A stretch of DNA of 64,000 bases, from contig JAXMDC010000002.1 in the NCBI GenBank assembly GCA_046349035.1, positions 248,001-312,000 of the forward strand, read 5' to 3'. This document shows positions 49,324 to 58,241 of the stretch, one piece after another (position 1 is the first letter of the stretch; the number at the start of each line of letters is the position of its first letter). A model generated the notes under the pieces. The model did not search any database. It had not been told where the DNA came from and saw only the letters and a list, made by a program, of their open reading frames with translations. This DNA is from JAXMDC01 sp046349035 (GTDB taxonomy: Bacteria > Pseudomonadota > Alphaproteobacteria > Rhizobiales > Kaistiaceae). The position numbers and the translations under genes were made by a program.

Positions 49324-50639
49324 CCCGCTTCCCCCGCCGCGATCCAGGTCAGCACCGCCTCGGAGAAGCCGTTGACGCGGCGCCACGCGCCGTGTCCGAC
49401 GCCGTGCTGGTAGGAGGCGACGTTGATGACGATGCCGTTGCCTTTCGGCGCCGGCACGTCGTCATGCGCCTGCTCGTCGGTGAAGACGATGAGGCGCGTC
49501 CTGGCCTTGTCGACCTCGCCGACCGCCTTGCCGAGATAGGTGCCGCCATGCGGCTGGCTGGCGACGATTGCATCGCGGAGGGCAAAGCCGCGCCGCGGCG
49601 GCACCTTCTTCACCTTGTCGGAGAAGGTGAACACCTCGACGCTCTCGCACACCTCGCGGGCGAGGATGGCGAGGCCACACGCGGCTTCGAGCCGCGTCAT
49701 CTCCGACTTCGCCGAGAGCGGCGAGTCCATCGAGCCGGAGACGTCGATGAGGAGCCGCGTCGGCCCGGCCAGGCGCTCCTGGCCGGCCAGCGACTTCAGC
49801 ATCGCCGCCTCAAGTTCGCTTTCGAAGTCCGGCGCGTAGCGTGCCGCTGTGATGAAGCGGTAGGGCAGGACCCGTTCGCTTTTCATCGCCGCGATCGCTT
49901 CGGCGATCGTCTCGCGCGGCACTTCCGCCGCCTGCATCAGGCGAAGGTTGCGCAGCAGCGCAAGGCCGCCGAGCTTCTTCTCGGCGATCAGCCGCTCGAA
50001 GGTGGCGCGCTTGTCCTTGCCGCCGGAGAGCGCCACTTCCCAGGTATCGGGCGGCGGCAGCGTGCCGTCGACGAGCTGCTTCCAGATCGCCTCCTGCGCC
50101 TTGTCCTTCGGCTTGGCGTGGACCAGGAACAGCACGTCCTTGAGGCGCACCGCCCCGTCGCGGTCGTACTTGGCAAGCTGATAGGCGTCGAACTTGGCGA
50201 GCGCCTTGGCAAGGCCCTTCTTGACCTGCGCCGACACCGGCTGGCGCTTGCGCTGCTGCATCGGCCCGAGCGCCTCCGCCCAGTAGATGGCGAGGAACTC
50301 GGTCAGTTCGTCCGGCCGCTGGATCACTTTCTCCAGCGCTTCGGCGACAAGGCCGCGATGGGTCGCATGCCGCGCCATCTCGCGCACCACCAGCAGCGGC
50401 GCGTGTCGGAGCTTCATCGCCTCGCGCGCCTCGACGGCGAGCGCCAGGCACACCTCCGGCTCGACCTGCGGCACCAGCGCGGCGATCCGCTCGGCGATGG
50501 CGACGCCGTCTTCGTAGAACTGATCCTCCCAAAGGAGACAGTTCATCAGCGTCCGCTTGAGCTCGTCCGCCGGCGCGAAGCCGCGAGCGCGCCCGCCCTC
50601 ATGCGTCCGCGGGCGAAGGAGCTTGTTGAGGCTGACCAT
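49320..50639 (-). CDS. rsr: TROVE/vWA protein, Ro60 (Rsr) orthologue, 439 aa
   Basis: Residues 1-290 form the TROVE HEAT-repeat ring (FAPADELKRTLMNCLLWEDQFYEDG, LALAVEAREAMKLRHAPLLVVREMARH, DELTEFLAIYWAEALGP, LKDVLFLVHAKPKDK); residues 295-435 form a vWA domain with an intact MIDAS (DVSGS, D299, S301, S303). Ro60/Rsr binds misfolded RNA in its ring and Y RNAs on its surface, and in Deinococcus and Salmonella works with PNPase or RNase. Y-RNA-like elements occur at 59.6 and 63.6-63.8 kb. AGGAGA lies before ATG 50639. Confidence 0.92.
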   Translation of the reverse strand: MVSLNKLLRPRTHEGGRARGFAPADELKRTLMNCLLWEDQFYEDGVAIAERIAALVPQVEPEVCLALAVEAREAMKLRHAPLLVVREMARHATHRGLVAEALEKVIQRPDELTEFLAIYWAEALGPMQQRKRQPVSAQVKKGLAKALAKFDAYQLAKYDRDGAVRLKDVLFLVHAKPKDKAQEAIWKQLVDGTLPPPDTWEVALSGGKDKRATFERLIAEKKLGGLALLRNLRLMQAAEVPRETIAEAIAAMKSERVLPYRFITAARYAPDFESELEAAMLKSLAGQERLAGPTRLLIDVSGSMDSPLSAKSEMTRLEAACGLAILAREVCESVEVFTFSDKVKKVPPRRGFALRDAIVASQPHGGTYLGKAVGEVDKARTRLIVFTDEQAHDDVPAPKGNGIVINVASYQHGVGHGAWRRVNGFSEAVLTWIAAGEAG

Positions 50640-50978
50640 GGCGGTCTCCTGTTCTGTCGGGATGGAGGATAGGGGAAAACGGCGCGCGCGGGAGGGCGGC
50701 GGCGAAGGGCGGGTGTCGCGCGGCGCCGGCCGCGTGGCGTAGCGGCCTTTCCCGACACCGAGGAACCTGGCTGCTCCTTCGCGGGTACGCGGGTCTGGCG
50801 CGGGACGCGCAAACGCCAACCGACCGGCTGCCATGCCCCCCTCTGACTTGCGTCAAGGCCGCCGGGCTGGCTCTCCTTCTTGAAACGGTAAGCGAATCGT
50901 CGGTTGGTCCGGTTCGCCGGCGGCGCGACGCGCCGGTCGGCGGTTGGAACCAAACACCGCGAAGGGAGCTGTCAAGGA
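50640..50978. other. 340-bp divergent region between the rsr and antiporter genes
   Basis: No gene is seen. A long imperfect inverted repeat at about 50900-50960 (GGTTGG...CCAACC-type arms) could fold into a stem. The Y-RNA motif found near 59.7 and 63.6 kb is not present here. A palindromic TGACTTGCGTCA (50844-50855) may be a regulator site. Confidence 0.4.
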
Positions 50979-52781
50979 GTGGAACTCGCCAACGGCGCCG
51001 CCGCCTTTGCCTATAAGGACCTGCTGCTGTTTCTTGCCACCGCCGCGGTGATCGTGCCGCTGGTCGGGCGGCTGAAGGTGCCGCCGCAGCTGGGGTTCCT
51101 GGTCGGGGGCCTGGCGCTCGGCCCCTTCGGCCTCGGCGCGCTCGCCAGACAAGTGCCGTGGCTCTCGGCCGTCGCCATCATCGACCTCGACGAAATCGCC
51201 CCGCTTGCCGAGTTTGGCGTCGCCTTCCTTCTGTTCGTCATCGGCCTCGAACTCTCGCTCGAGCGCTTGCAGCGCATGCGGAAACTCGTTTTCGGCATGG
51301 GCAGCCTGCAGGTGGTCGTCACATCGGCTGCCCTCGGCCTGATCGCCCTGCTGCTTGGCCAGTCGCCGGCGTCGGCTGCGGTGCTGGGGAGCGCCCTGGC
51401 GATGTCCTCGACCGCGCTGGTGCTGCCCTCGCTCGCCGAAGGACGGCGCGTCAACTCGGCGACCGGCCGCGCCAGCTTTGCCGTGCTGCTGTTCCAGGAT
51501 CTTGCCGTCGCGCCGCTTCTGTTCATGGTGTCGCTCCTCGGCACCACCGAAGGCGCCGGGCTCGGCACCGGCATCCTCTACGCCCTGGCGCCGGCGGTGA
51601 TCGCGCTCGTCGTGCTGGTGGTCGCCGGGCGGCTTGTCCTGCGCCCGCTGTTCCAACTCGCCGCCGCCACCAAGCGCAACGAGGTCTTCGTCGCCGCCTG
51701 CCTCCTCGTCGCCATCGGCACCGGCCTTCTCGTCGCCGCCGCCGGCCAGCCGATGGAACTCGGCGCCTTCATCGCCGGCCTGCTGCTCGCCGAGACCGAG
51801 TACCGCCGCCAGGTCGAGGTGACGATCCAGCCCTTCCAGGGTCTGCTGCTCGGCCTCTTTTTCGTCTCGGTCGGTGCCAGCCTGGACCTTTCGCTGCTGA
51901 TCCGCGAGCCGCTGACGATCCTGGCGATCCTCGCCGGTTTCCTCGCGGTGAAGGCGGCGATCGCCTATCCGCTCGGTCTCGCCTTCCGCCTCTCGCGCTC
52001 GACCGCCGGCGAGGTGGCGCTGATGCTGGCGCCATCCGGCGAATTCGCGCTGGTGCTGATCGGCGCCGCCCTGGCGGTCAAAGTGGTGCCGGCCGGCCTC
52101 GGCTCGCTCGTCCTTGTCGCGGTCACGGTGTCGATGTTCGCCGTGCCGGTGATCGCCCGCCTGACCGAAGAATATGTCCGCCGCCCGGCCTACGACGAAG
52201 CCGCGCTCGCCGGCCTCGCGCCGGCGCCGCATGACGGCCCGGCGCGGGTGATCGTCGTCGGCTTCGGCCGCGTCGGCGAACTGGTCGGGCAGATGCTGAG
52301 CATGCACGGCATCCCCTATCTCGTCGTCGACGCCAATCCCGCGGTGGTCACCGCCAAGCGCGACGGCGGCATCCGCGCTTTCTACGGCGATGCCACGCAA
52401 GTCGAGCTGCTGCGGATCTGCGGCATCGCCAACGCCCTCGCACTCGCCGTCACCATGGACGACCCGGCAGCCACCGAATTGGTCGTCACTGCCGCCCGGG
52501 CCGAGCGGCCTGACATCCCGATCATCGCCCGCGCCCGCGACGCCTCGCACGCGCAAAAGCTCTACGGTCTCAGCGTCACCGACGCCGTGCCGGAAAACAT
52601 CGAGGCGAGCCTCCAGCTGTCCGAGGCGCTGCTTGCCGGCATTGGCGTGCCGATGGGCAAGGTCATCGCCTCGGTGCACGAGAAGCGGGCCGAACTCCGC
52701 GGCCTCCTCAAGGCGCCGCCGGGCAGTCCGGAACGCCGCGCCGTCCGCCCTGCCACCCGCCCGCCAGGGGGTGCGGCCTAG
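50979..52781 (+). CDS. KefB/KefC-type cation:proton antiporter with RCK domain, 600 aa
   Basis: About 12-13 membrane segments of the CPA2 family (VPPQLGFLVGGLALGPFGLG, FGVAFLLFVIGLELSLERL, MSSTALVLPSLAEGRR, FQDLAVAPLLF, PMELGAFIAGLLLAETEYR), then an RCK-N domain from residue 420 with VIVVGFGRVGELVGQ, the nucleotide-binding GxGxxG. KefB-like proteins export K+ in exchange for H+, often gated by glutathione adducts. GTG 50979 is the start, after GGAG. Divergent from the rsr gene. Confidence 0.9.
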   Translation: MELANGAAAFAYKDLLLFLATAAVIVPLVGRLKVPPQLGFLVGGLALGPFGLGALARQVPWLSAVAIIDLDEIAPLAEFGVAFLLFVIGLELSLERLQRMRKLVFGMGSLQVVVTSAALGLIALLLGQSPASAAVLGSALAMSSTALVLPSLAEGRRVNSATGRASFAVLLFQDLAVAPLLFMVSLLGTTEGAGLGTGILYALAPAVIALVVLVVAGRLVLRPLFQLAAATKRNEVFVAACLLVAIGTGLLVAAAGQPMELGAFIAGLLLAETEYRRQVEVTIQPFQGLLLGLFFVSVGASLDLSLLIREPLTILAILAGFLAVKAAIAYPLGLAFRLSRSTAGEVALMLAPSGEFALVLIGAALAVKVVPAGLGSLVLVAVTVSMFAVPVIARLTEEYVRRPAYDEAALAGLAPAPHDGPARVIVVGFGRVGELVGQMLSMHGIPYLVVDANPAVVTAKRDGGIRAFYGDATQVELLRICGIANALALAVTMDDPAATELVVTAARAERPDIPIIARARDASHAQKLYGLSVTDAVPENIEASLQLSEALLAGIGVPMGKVIASVHEKRAELRGLLKAPPGSPERRAVRPATRPPGGAA

Positions 52782-52841
52782 GCGTCCCTTGCCAGCGCCC
52801 GGCGCTGCGGCGAGTGTCGGGGCAGCCGGGGAGGATCGCCC

Positions 52842-53729
52842 ATGACCATCGTCGACGCCTTCACCTATCGGGGCCTCGCCAACGCTTCGGCCGCGGTTGC
52901 GCTGAGCGGCGACCGCTTCGCCGTCGCCGACGACGAGCGGAGCGTGCTCACCGTGTTCCGCCGCGGCGTCGCCGAGGCGGTGGCAAGCCTGCCGCTCGGC
53001 GAGTTCCTCGGGCTCGGCGACCGCACCGAGAGCGACCTTGAAGGCGCTGCGGCGATCGACGGCTCCGTCTATTGGATTACCTCGCACGGTCTCGGCAATG
53101 ACGGGCGGATCGACGACGCACGCCTTCGCCTGTTTGCGACGCGCATCGCCAGGAGCGGAAAGACCGACATCCTGAAGCCGGTCGGGTCGCCCTATCGCTG
53201 GCTCCGCGACGATCTCCTCGCCGAGCCGCGCCTCGCCCGCTACGATTTCCTCGCCGCGGCCCGCTCGCCGCCGCGCCAGGGCGGCATCGACATCGAGGGG
53301 CTGGCATCGACGCCGAAGGGCCATCTCCGCCTCGGCTTTCGCAGCCCGCTGAGCAAGGGGCTCCGCGGCAAGGCGCTGCTCGTCGATATCGCCAACCCCG
53401 GCGCCGTCATTGCCGGCAAGGAGCGCGCGGTGTTCGGCGGCATCGTCAAGCTCGATCTCGGCAACCGCGGCATCCGCAGCATCGAAAGCGTCAAAGGCGG
53501 CTATGTCGTTGCCGCCGGTCCGGTCGACCGGAGCGGCGACTTCGCGCTCTACCGTTGGTCGGGCCGCTCCGGCGACCCGCCGGAACCGCTCGAAATCGAC
53601 CTCGGCGACCTGAAGCCCGAGGCGCTCTTCGCCGCCGCCGGTGGCAAGCGCTTGGTCGTTCTCAGCGATGACGGCCGCCGCGAAGGCGCCGACGGCAAGG
53701 CCTTCCGCAGCATCGAGATCGAGCTTTAG
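52842..53729 (+). CDS. DUF3616-type protein, 295 aa
   Basis: The sequence fits DUF3616, a beta-propeller-like protein: ASAAVALSGDRFAVADDERSVLTVFRRG, ESDLEGAAAIDGSVYWITSHGLGNDG, KGLRGKALLVDIANP, GGYVVAAGPVDRSGDFALYRWSG. No signal peptide, so cytosolic. Function is unknown. Its ATG is 60 bp after the antiporter stop and GGGAGGATC precedes it, so co-transcription with the antiporter is likely. Confidence 0.8.
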   Translation: MTIVDAFTYRGLANASAAVALSGDRFAVADDERSVLTVFRRGVAEAVASLPLGEFLGLGDRTESDLEGAAAIDGSVYWITSHGLGNDGRIDDARLRLFATRIARSGKTDILKPVGSPYRWLRDDLLAEPRLARYDFLAAARSPPRQGGIDIEGLASTPKGHLRLGFRSPLSKGLRGKALLVDIANPGAVIAGKERAVFGGIVKLDLGNRGIRSIESVKGGYVVAAGPVDRSGDFALYRWSGRSGDPPEPLEIDLGDLKPEALFAAAGGKRLVVLSDDGRREGADGKAFRSIEIEL

Positions 53730-53845
53730 GCTCGTTTCGTGGCGCGCAATTGAACCGAACCGGGCAGCGGCATAGGATTTCACCTGAACGCGCCGGCCGC
53801 CGATGCGAGGATCGGAACGTGAGGCGCGGAAAACGGGGGAGCACC

Positions 53846-54340
53846 ATGATCTGGACGCACCGCACCGCCGCCCTTAGCGCCGCACTCGTTCTCCTCGCTG
53901 CGGCCACGCCGCTTGCCGCGCAGGACGCCGGCTTCGGCAAGAGCGTCTGGGTCAGCCAGGCCAATTGCAGCGACTGCCACGGCTGGATGGGCGACGGCAA
54001 CAACGAGGACCCGCGCTCGCCGCGTGGCGCCAATCTGCGCGAAACCAAGCTCACCGCCGAGCAGATCGCCGAGGTGGTGATGTGCGGCCGCCCCGGCACG
54101 GGGATGCCCTACTTCGATCCGCGCGCCTACACCGACAAGCGCTGCTATGGCGTCGACCGCGCTACGCTCGGCAACCAGGTGCCGGACACCGGCAGCGTCG
54201 CGCTGACCAAGCGCCATGCCGACGGTCTTGCCGCCTTCATCCTTGCCGAATTCGCCGGCAAGGGCGCGCCGACGCAAGCGAGCTGCACCGCGGTGCTGGG
54301 TAGCTCCGCCACCTGCGCCCGCTACGCCAAGCCGAACTGA
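53846..54340 (+). CDS. Class I cytochrome c, 164 aa
   Basis: Signal peptide 1-26 (ends PLAAQ). One haem site CSDCH (C41, C44, H45) and the sixth ligand in GRPGTGMPYF (M87). A small periplasmic electron carrier. Only 30 bp separates its stop from the convergent pentapeptide gene, and the PQQ dehydrogenase gene follows at 55896, so it is the most likely acceptor for that enzyme; the pair is inferred from position. Start ATG 53846 after GGGGGAGC. Confidence 0.88.
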   Translation: MIWTHRTAALSAALVLLAAATPLAAQDAGFGKSVWVSQANCSDCHGWMGDGNNEDPRSPRGANLRETKLTAEQIAEVVMCGRPGTGMPYFDPRAYTDKRCYGVDRATLGNQVPDTGSVALTKRHADGLAAFILAEFAGKGAPTQASCTAVLGSSATCARYAKPN

Positions 54341-54369
54341 CGCCAGCGCCGCCAGCACGGGGGGCACCG

Positions 54370-55821
54370 CTACCGCTCGGGAGCAAACCCCGGCGGCACC
54401 TGCGCGTCCTCGAACTTGGCACCGATCATGGTCGCCGATGTCATGACCGCCGAGGTCAGACGCGCCTTCGAGAAGTCGGCATTGTTCATGTTGGCTTCGC
54501 GGAGGTTGGCGCCGAAAAGGTCGGCGCCCTGCATGTTGCTGCCGGTGAGGTTGGCCCCGGCGAGGCCGGCCCGCCGCATCGAGGCATTGGTGAAGGTGGC
54601 GCCGGCGAGGTTGGAGCGCACCAGCTGCACTTCGTCGAGAAGCGCCCGCGAGAAGTCGGCGGCGCTGAGATTGGAGTCGTTGATGCGGCCGCCATGGATG
54701 TCGGCATCGACCAGCGAGGCGCGTGAAAGATTGACGCTGGCGAACTGCGCCCGCGCCGCCAGCAGCCCGTCGAGATTGGCGTCGGAAAGGTCGGCGCCGT
54801 CGAGCCGGGCGGCATAAAGCATGGCGTCGGACAACAGAGCGCCGGCGAACTTTGCCCGCCTGAGATCGGCGCGGTTGAGGTTCGCCTCCTGCAGCTTGGC
54901 GCCGGTCAGATTGGCGCCGGTCAGCACCGCGTCGTGCAGGTTGGCATCGCGGAGGTCGGCGCCGGCAAGGTTGGCGCCGGTCAGATTGGCGCGCTTCAGA
55001 TTGGCGCCGCGAAGATCGCAGCCCGGACAGTTCTTCGCCTTGGCGACAAGGAGTTCCTTCTCGCTCGGCTGGCGCGGCGGCAGGGCCGCGAGGCGCTGCT
55101 GCCAGTCGCCGATGCCGGCCTTGGCCGTCGCCTGGAAATAGGTGGTGCTTTCGAACTGCCCGGAGGTCGGCCCGTCGACGGTGACGGCGGCCTGTCCGGG
55201 CTTGCGGAAGCGGTGGACCTCGAGGACGAGGTCGAGGCCGTCGGCACTCGTGCCGGTGCAGCGGCGCTTGATGAAAAGGCCCTGGTAGGGGGTCTCGCCT
55301 TCGCCGCGCGGCAGGTCGGCGCAGACGAAGCGATCCTCGCCGAAGCGGGCCAGCAGGAAGCCGCCGATATTGGCGCCGTTCTCGCGCACCGCCACACTCG
55401 CCCGCGGGTCGCTGGCGATGCGGTAGCCGGCGAGGAAGCCGTGTTCCTCGAACAGCGCCGAGACGATGATCGGGTTGTTGAAGAGCGAGGTCTGCTGATC
55501 GACGATCTGGTCGTTGGTGTAGCGCGCGCGGGCGACGAATTCCGGTTCGTCGTCGTAGCGGAAATACACCTCGAGCAAGCCGCTGCCGCGCTCGGCGGCG
55601 CACTTGCCGAACTCGCTCCAGTCGGCGATCGGCGTCGACGGCGGCCCGCCATTGGTGCCGCAGGCGTAGTCGATGAACGCCTCGGCCGGCAGCTGGCGGG
55701 CATGCGCCGCGAGCGTCAGGTCGAAGACCGAGAGCGTGGCCTTGCCGGTGCGCGTCTGCGCCGCCGCCGGTGAGGCCAGTGCGGCAGCCGCCACGGCCGC
55801 CAGAAGAAGGCAGGTGCGCAT
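54370..55821 (-). CDS. Exported protein with C-terminal pentapeptide repeats, 483 aa
   Basis: Signal peptide 1-21. Residues 25-245 are a soluble domain with many Cys and no recognised family. From about 268 (CPGCDLRGANLKRANLTGANLAGADLRDAN...) there are over 30 A(D/N)LxxA pentapeptides to the end, which would fold as a right-handed quadrilateral helix. The first unit is preceded by a CPGC pair. Role unknown; pentapeptide proteins bind varied partners. It lies between the cytochrome and the PQQ dehydrogenase in the same direction as the latter. Confidence 0.85.
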   Translation of the reverse strand: MRTCLLLAAVAAAALASPAAAQTRTGKATLSVFDLTLAAHARQLPAEAFIDYACGTNGGPPSTPIADWSEFGKCAAERGSGLLEVYFRYDDEPEFVARARYTNDQIVDQQTSLFNNPIIVSALFEEHGFLAGYRIASDPRASVAVRENGANIGGFLLARFGEDRFVCADLPRGEGETPYQGLFIKRRCTGTSADGLDLVLEVHRFRKPGQAAVTVDGPTSGQFESTTYFQATAKAGIGDWQQRLAALPPRQPSEKELLVAKAKNCPGCDLRGANLKRANLTGANLAGADLRDANLHDAVLTGANLTGAKLQEANLNRADLRRAKFAGALLSDAMLYAARLDGADLSDANLDGLLAARAQFASVNLSRASLVDADIHGGRINDSNLSAADFSRALLDEVQLVRSNLAGATFTNASMRRAGLAGANLTGSNMQGADLFGANLREANMNNADFSKARLTSAVMTSATMIGAKFEDAQVPPGFAPER

Positions 55822-55895
55822 GATGTCGGCAAACCCCGTCGCGGAAGAGGGGAGGCGGGCCGGCAAGCCGGTCCGCCCCCGCCCCGGTCCGTCGC

Positions 55896-57692
55896 TTAGA
55901 GCGAGAACACGTAGAGCGCCGCCCCCGGATTCATCGTCGCCAGTTCGGGGAAGACCGTGGCATCGGGGGCGTTGCCGCCGAGCACGATCCCGATGAACTG
56001 CTTGTTGCCGACGGCGTAGGAGAACGGCGCCGCCTTGATCGAGATGCCGGTTTCAAAGCGCCAGAGCTCGGTCAGCGTCGTCTCGTCATGCGCCGTGACG
56101 GCGCCGTCGAGCGTACCGGAGAACACGAGGCCGCCCGCCGTCGCCAGTATGCCGGCGAGATTGAAATAGGGCTGGCGGAGGCGGGCGATGGTCGCCCCCG
56201 TGGTGACATCGGCGGCGGCGATGAGGCCGTGCATCTCGTAGTTCTTCTGGCCCTGGATGCCGGTGCTGCCGCCCTTGCCGGCGCGGTCGATGCCGCCGCC
56301 CGGCAAAGCCGTTACCGGTTCGAGGTAGAAGGTGAAGCAGCCGTCGAGGCCGGCCGAGTAGGTGATGTGCGTCACCGGGTTGTAGGCCGGCGGCTGCCAG
56401 CGGACGCCGCCGAGGCGGTTCGGGCACGAGGGCTGGTCGTTACGGTCGCCGCGGAGCGTGCGGGTCGACGGGATGTAGGTCTGCACCGCGAGGTTCGGGT
56501 CGTACTCGACCGGCTTGCCGGTCTTGGGGTCGATGCCCGCCGTCCAGGTCACCTTGTCGACGTACTGCTGCGCGTAGACGAAGCTGCCATTGGTGCGGTC
56601 GAGGCCGTACAGGTAGCCGTTGCGGCCCCAATGGACGACCAGGCGCCGCGGCACGTTGTTGACGGGGATGTCGACCAGCAGGTGCACGCCCTGCTCGTCA
56701 TAGTCCCAGTTCTCGTTGGCCGTGTACTGGAAGTACCACTTGATCTTGCCGCTATCGATGTCGAACAGCACCGCGGAATTGGTGAAGAGGTTGTCGCCCG
56801 GCCGGAACTCCGGATCGTGCATCGGCTGCGGCTGGCCGGTGCCCCATAGCGTCGCTCGCTGCTGCACGTCGTAGGAGCCGGTGGTCCACATGCCGCCGCC
56901 GCCGGTCTTCCACGCGCCGTTATTGTCCTTCCAGGTGTCGAACCCTGCCTCGCCCGGGCCGGGAATAACGTAGGTGCGCCAGACCTCCTTGCCGGTCTTG
57001 GCATCGACCGCGGCCAGCCAGCCGCGCGAGCCGGCATCGCCGCCGCTGTTGGCGACGAGGATCTTGTCCTCGACCGCAATCGGCGCGGCAGTGAAGGTTT
57101 CCATCATCGTGCCGACGTCGGTTTGCGCCTTGGGATGGTTCATTACCCGGGCGATCTGCTTGTCCCAGATGAAATCGCCGGAGGTGCGGTCGATGGCGAC
57201 GACGCGGCCGTCGGCGAGGTTGTGGTAGACGGCATTGCCGAGCATCGCCATGCCACGCGAGCGGGCGCGCACGTCCTTGGGTATGGCGGCGTCCGCTTTC
57301 CAGACGATGTTGGCTTTGTTGCCGCTGCGCACATCGAGTTTGTAGAAGACGCCGGCGGCGTCATCGATATACATGAAGCCGTCGTCGACAAGGCCGTAGT
57401 TCTCGAGCTGCACGTCGGTGCGCCCGACCAGACTGCTGGTCAGCGGCAGCGTGAAGGCGAGCTTGAGGTTGCCGACATTGTTCTTGTTGATCTGGCTCAG
57501 CCGCGAGTAGCGGTGCGAGCTGTAGTTCTGGAAGCCCATCAGCCAGTTCTGCGGCTCGGCATCGGCATTGGCGAGCCGGGTCGGCGTAACGTCGGCGGCG
57601 AACGCCGGCAGCGCGCCGGCGGTGGCCATCAATCCTCCCAGAATGATGGCCGAAGCGGATCCAAGCAGGCGGAAGTTGCGTCTATTCAACAT
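55896..57692 (-). CDS. PQQ-dependent alcohol dehydrogenase-like quinoprotein, 598 aa
   Basis: Signal peptide 1-33. Eight-bladed propeller repeats (AVDAKTGKEVWRTY, LYGLDRTNGSFVYAQ, AAPFSYAVGNKQ). The metal/PQQ region: GGGGMWTTGSYD, WGTGQPQP, RPGDNLFTNSAVLFDIDSG, WDYD (D330, D332). The second Asp of DYD is the mark of lanthanide-dependent (XoxF-like) enzymes. But the Glu ligand appears as D219 (NSGGDAGSRG), the Asn as Q287, and the vicinal Cys pair is absent (RARSRGMAM at 142-150). So it is a divergent quinoprotein; substrate unknown. ATG 57692 follows AAAGGGGAGAG. Confidence 0.85.
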   Translation of the reverse strand: MLNRRNFRLLGSASAIILGGLMATAGALPAFAADVTPTRLANADAEPQNWLMGFQNYSSHRYSRLSQINKNNVGNLKLAFTLPLTSSLVGRTDVQLENYGLVDDGFMYIDDAAGVFYKLDVRSGNKANIVWKADAAIPKDVRARSRGMAMLGNAVYHNLADGRVVAIDRTSGDFIWDKQIARVMNHPKAQTDVGTMMETFTAAPIAVEDKILVANSGGDAGSRGWLAAVDAKTGKEVWRTYVIPGPGEAGFDTWKDNNGAWKTGGGGMWTTGSYDVQQRATLWGTGQPQPMHDPEFRPGDNLFTNSAVLFDIDSGKIKWYFQYTANENWDYDEQGVHLLVDIPVNNVPRRLVVHWGRNGYLYGLDRTNGSFVYAQQYVDKVTWTAGIDPKTGKPVEYDPNLAVQTYIPSTRTLRGDRNDQPSCPNRLGGVRWQPPAYNPVTHITYSAGLDGCFTFYLEPVTALPGGGIDRAGKGGSTGIQGQKNYEMHGLIAAADVTTGATIARLRQPYFNLAGILATAGGLVFSGTLDGAVTAHDETTLTELWRFETGISIKAAPFSYAVGNKQFIGIVLGGNAPDATVFPELATMNPGAALYVFSL

Positions 57693-58241
57693 AGATCTCT
57701 CTCCCCTTTTTTCGGTCGCGCGGTGCATTCGACAAACGGCCAGAGCTCCCCGCCATGGCGGGGACCGGCGCTCAAGGGGCGAGAAGACTCCCCACCCCCG
57801 GGGCGTCATCTTTCACAAGCCGTCGCTGGCGACCGTACCACAGCTTCCCGGCTCTGCCACTTTGCCGCGCGCGACCGGCCGATGGGAGCGGGGCAGCGCG
57901 CCGGCGTAGAAACGCCCCTTGCAAGCGTCGGTTGCGGGTGCCAAGCTCGCGGCGGCCGGCGATGCCCGGTCCAGCGGCGCCTTTCGGGGGCAAGGGCGGC
58001 CGATCATACGCTCATCGCCGTCAGGGAGGGCGGGAGGGTGGTCAAGCCGACGGTGCCCGGCCGAAGAAAATCGAAGCGCAAGGCGTCAGTGGGGGAAGAC
58101 GAGTCCCGATCCACATCGCCGCGCAGCGGGCGCGCTCGCCCGGCTGTCGCCGCTCGGCCGCAAGCCGCCGCGCCCCCGGTCGCCGCAAGCGCCGCCCCTA
58201 TGGCCGATGACGCCGACGGTTCCACCCCACGGGAGGCGACA
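57693..58241. other. 550-bp divergent region between the quinoprotein and the chitosanase fusion genes
   Basis: The plus frame of the chitosanase gene stays open upstream past 58038, with candidate starts at GTG 58038 and ATG 58200 and a Ser/Arg/Pro-rich translation; this may be a longer N-terminus. Otherwise nothing is supported. Promoters for both divergent genes must lie here but no clear boxes were seen. Confidence 0.4.

Noticed and set aside
55896..57692. Canonical methanol dehydrogenase (MxaF or XoxF)
   Set aside because: Two metal ligands are changed and the Cys pair is missing; no mxa/xox accessory genes were seen.
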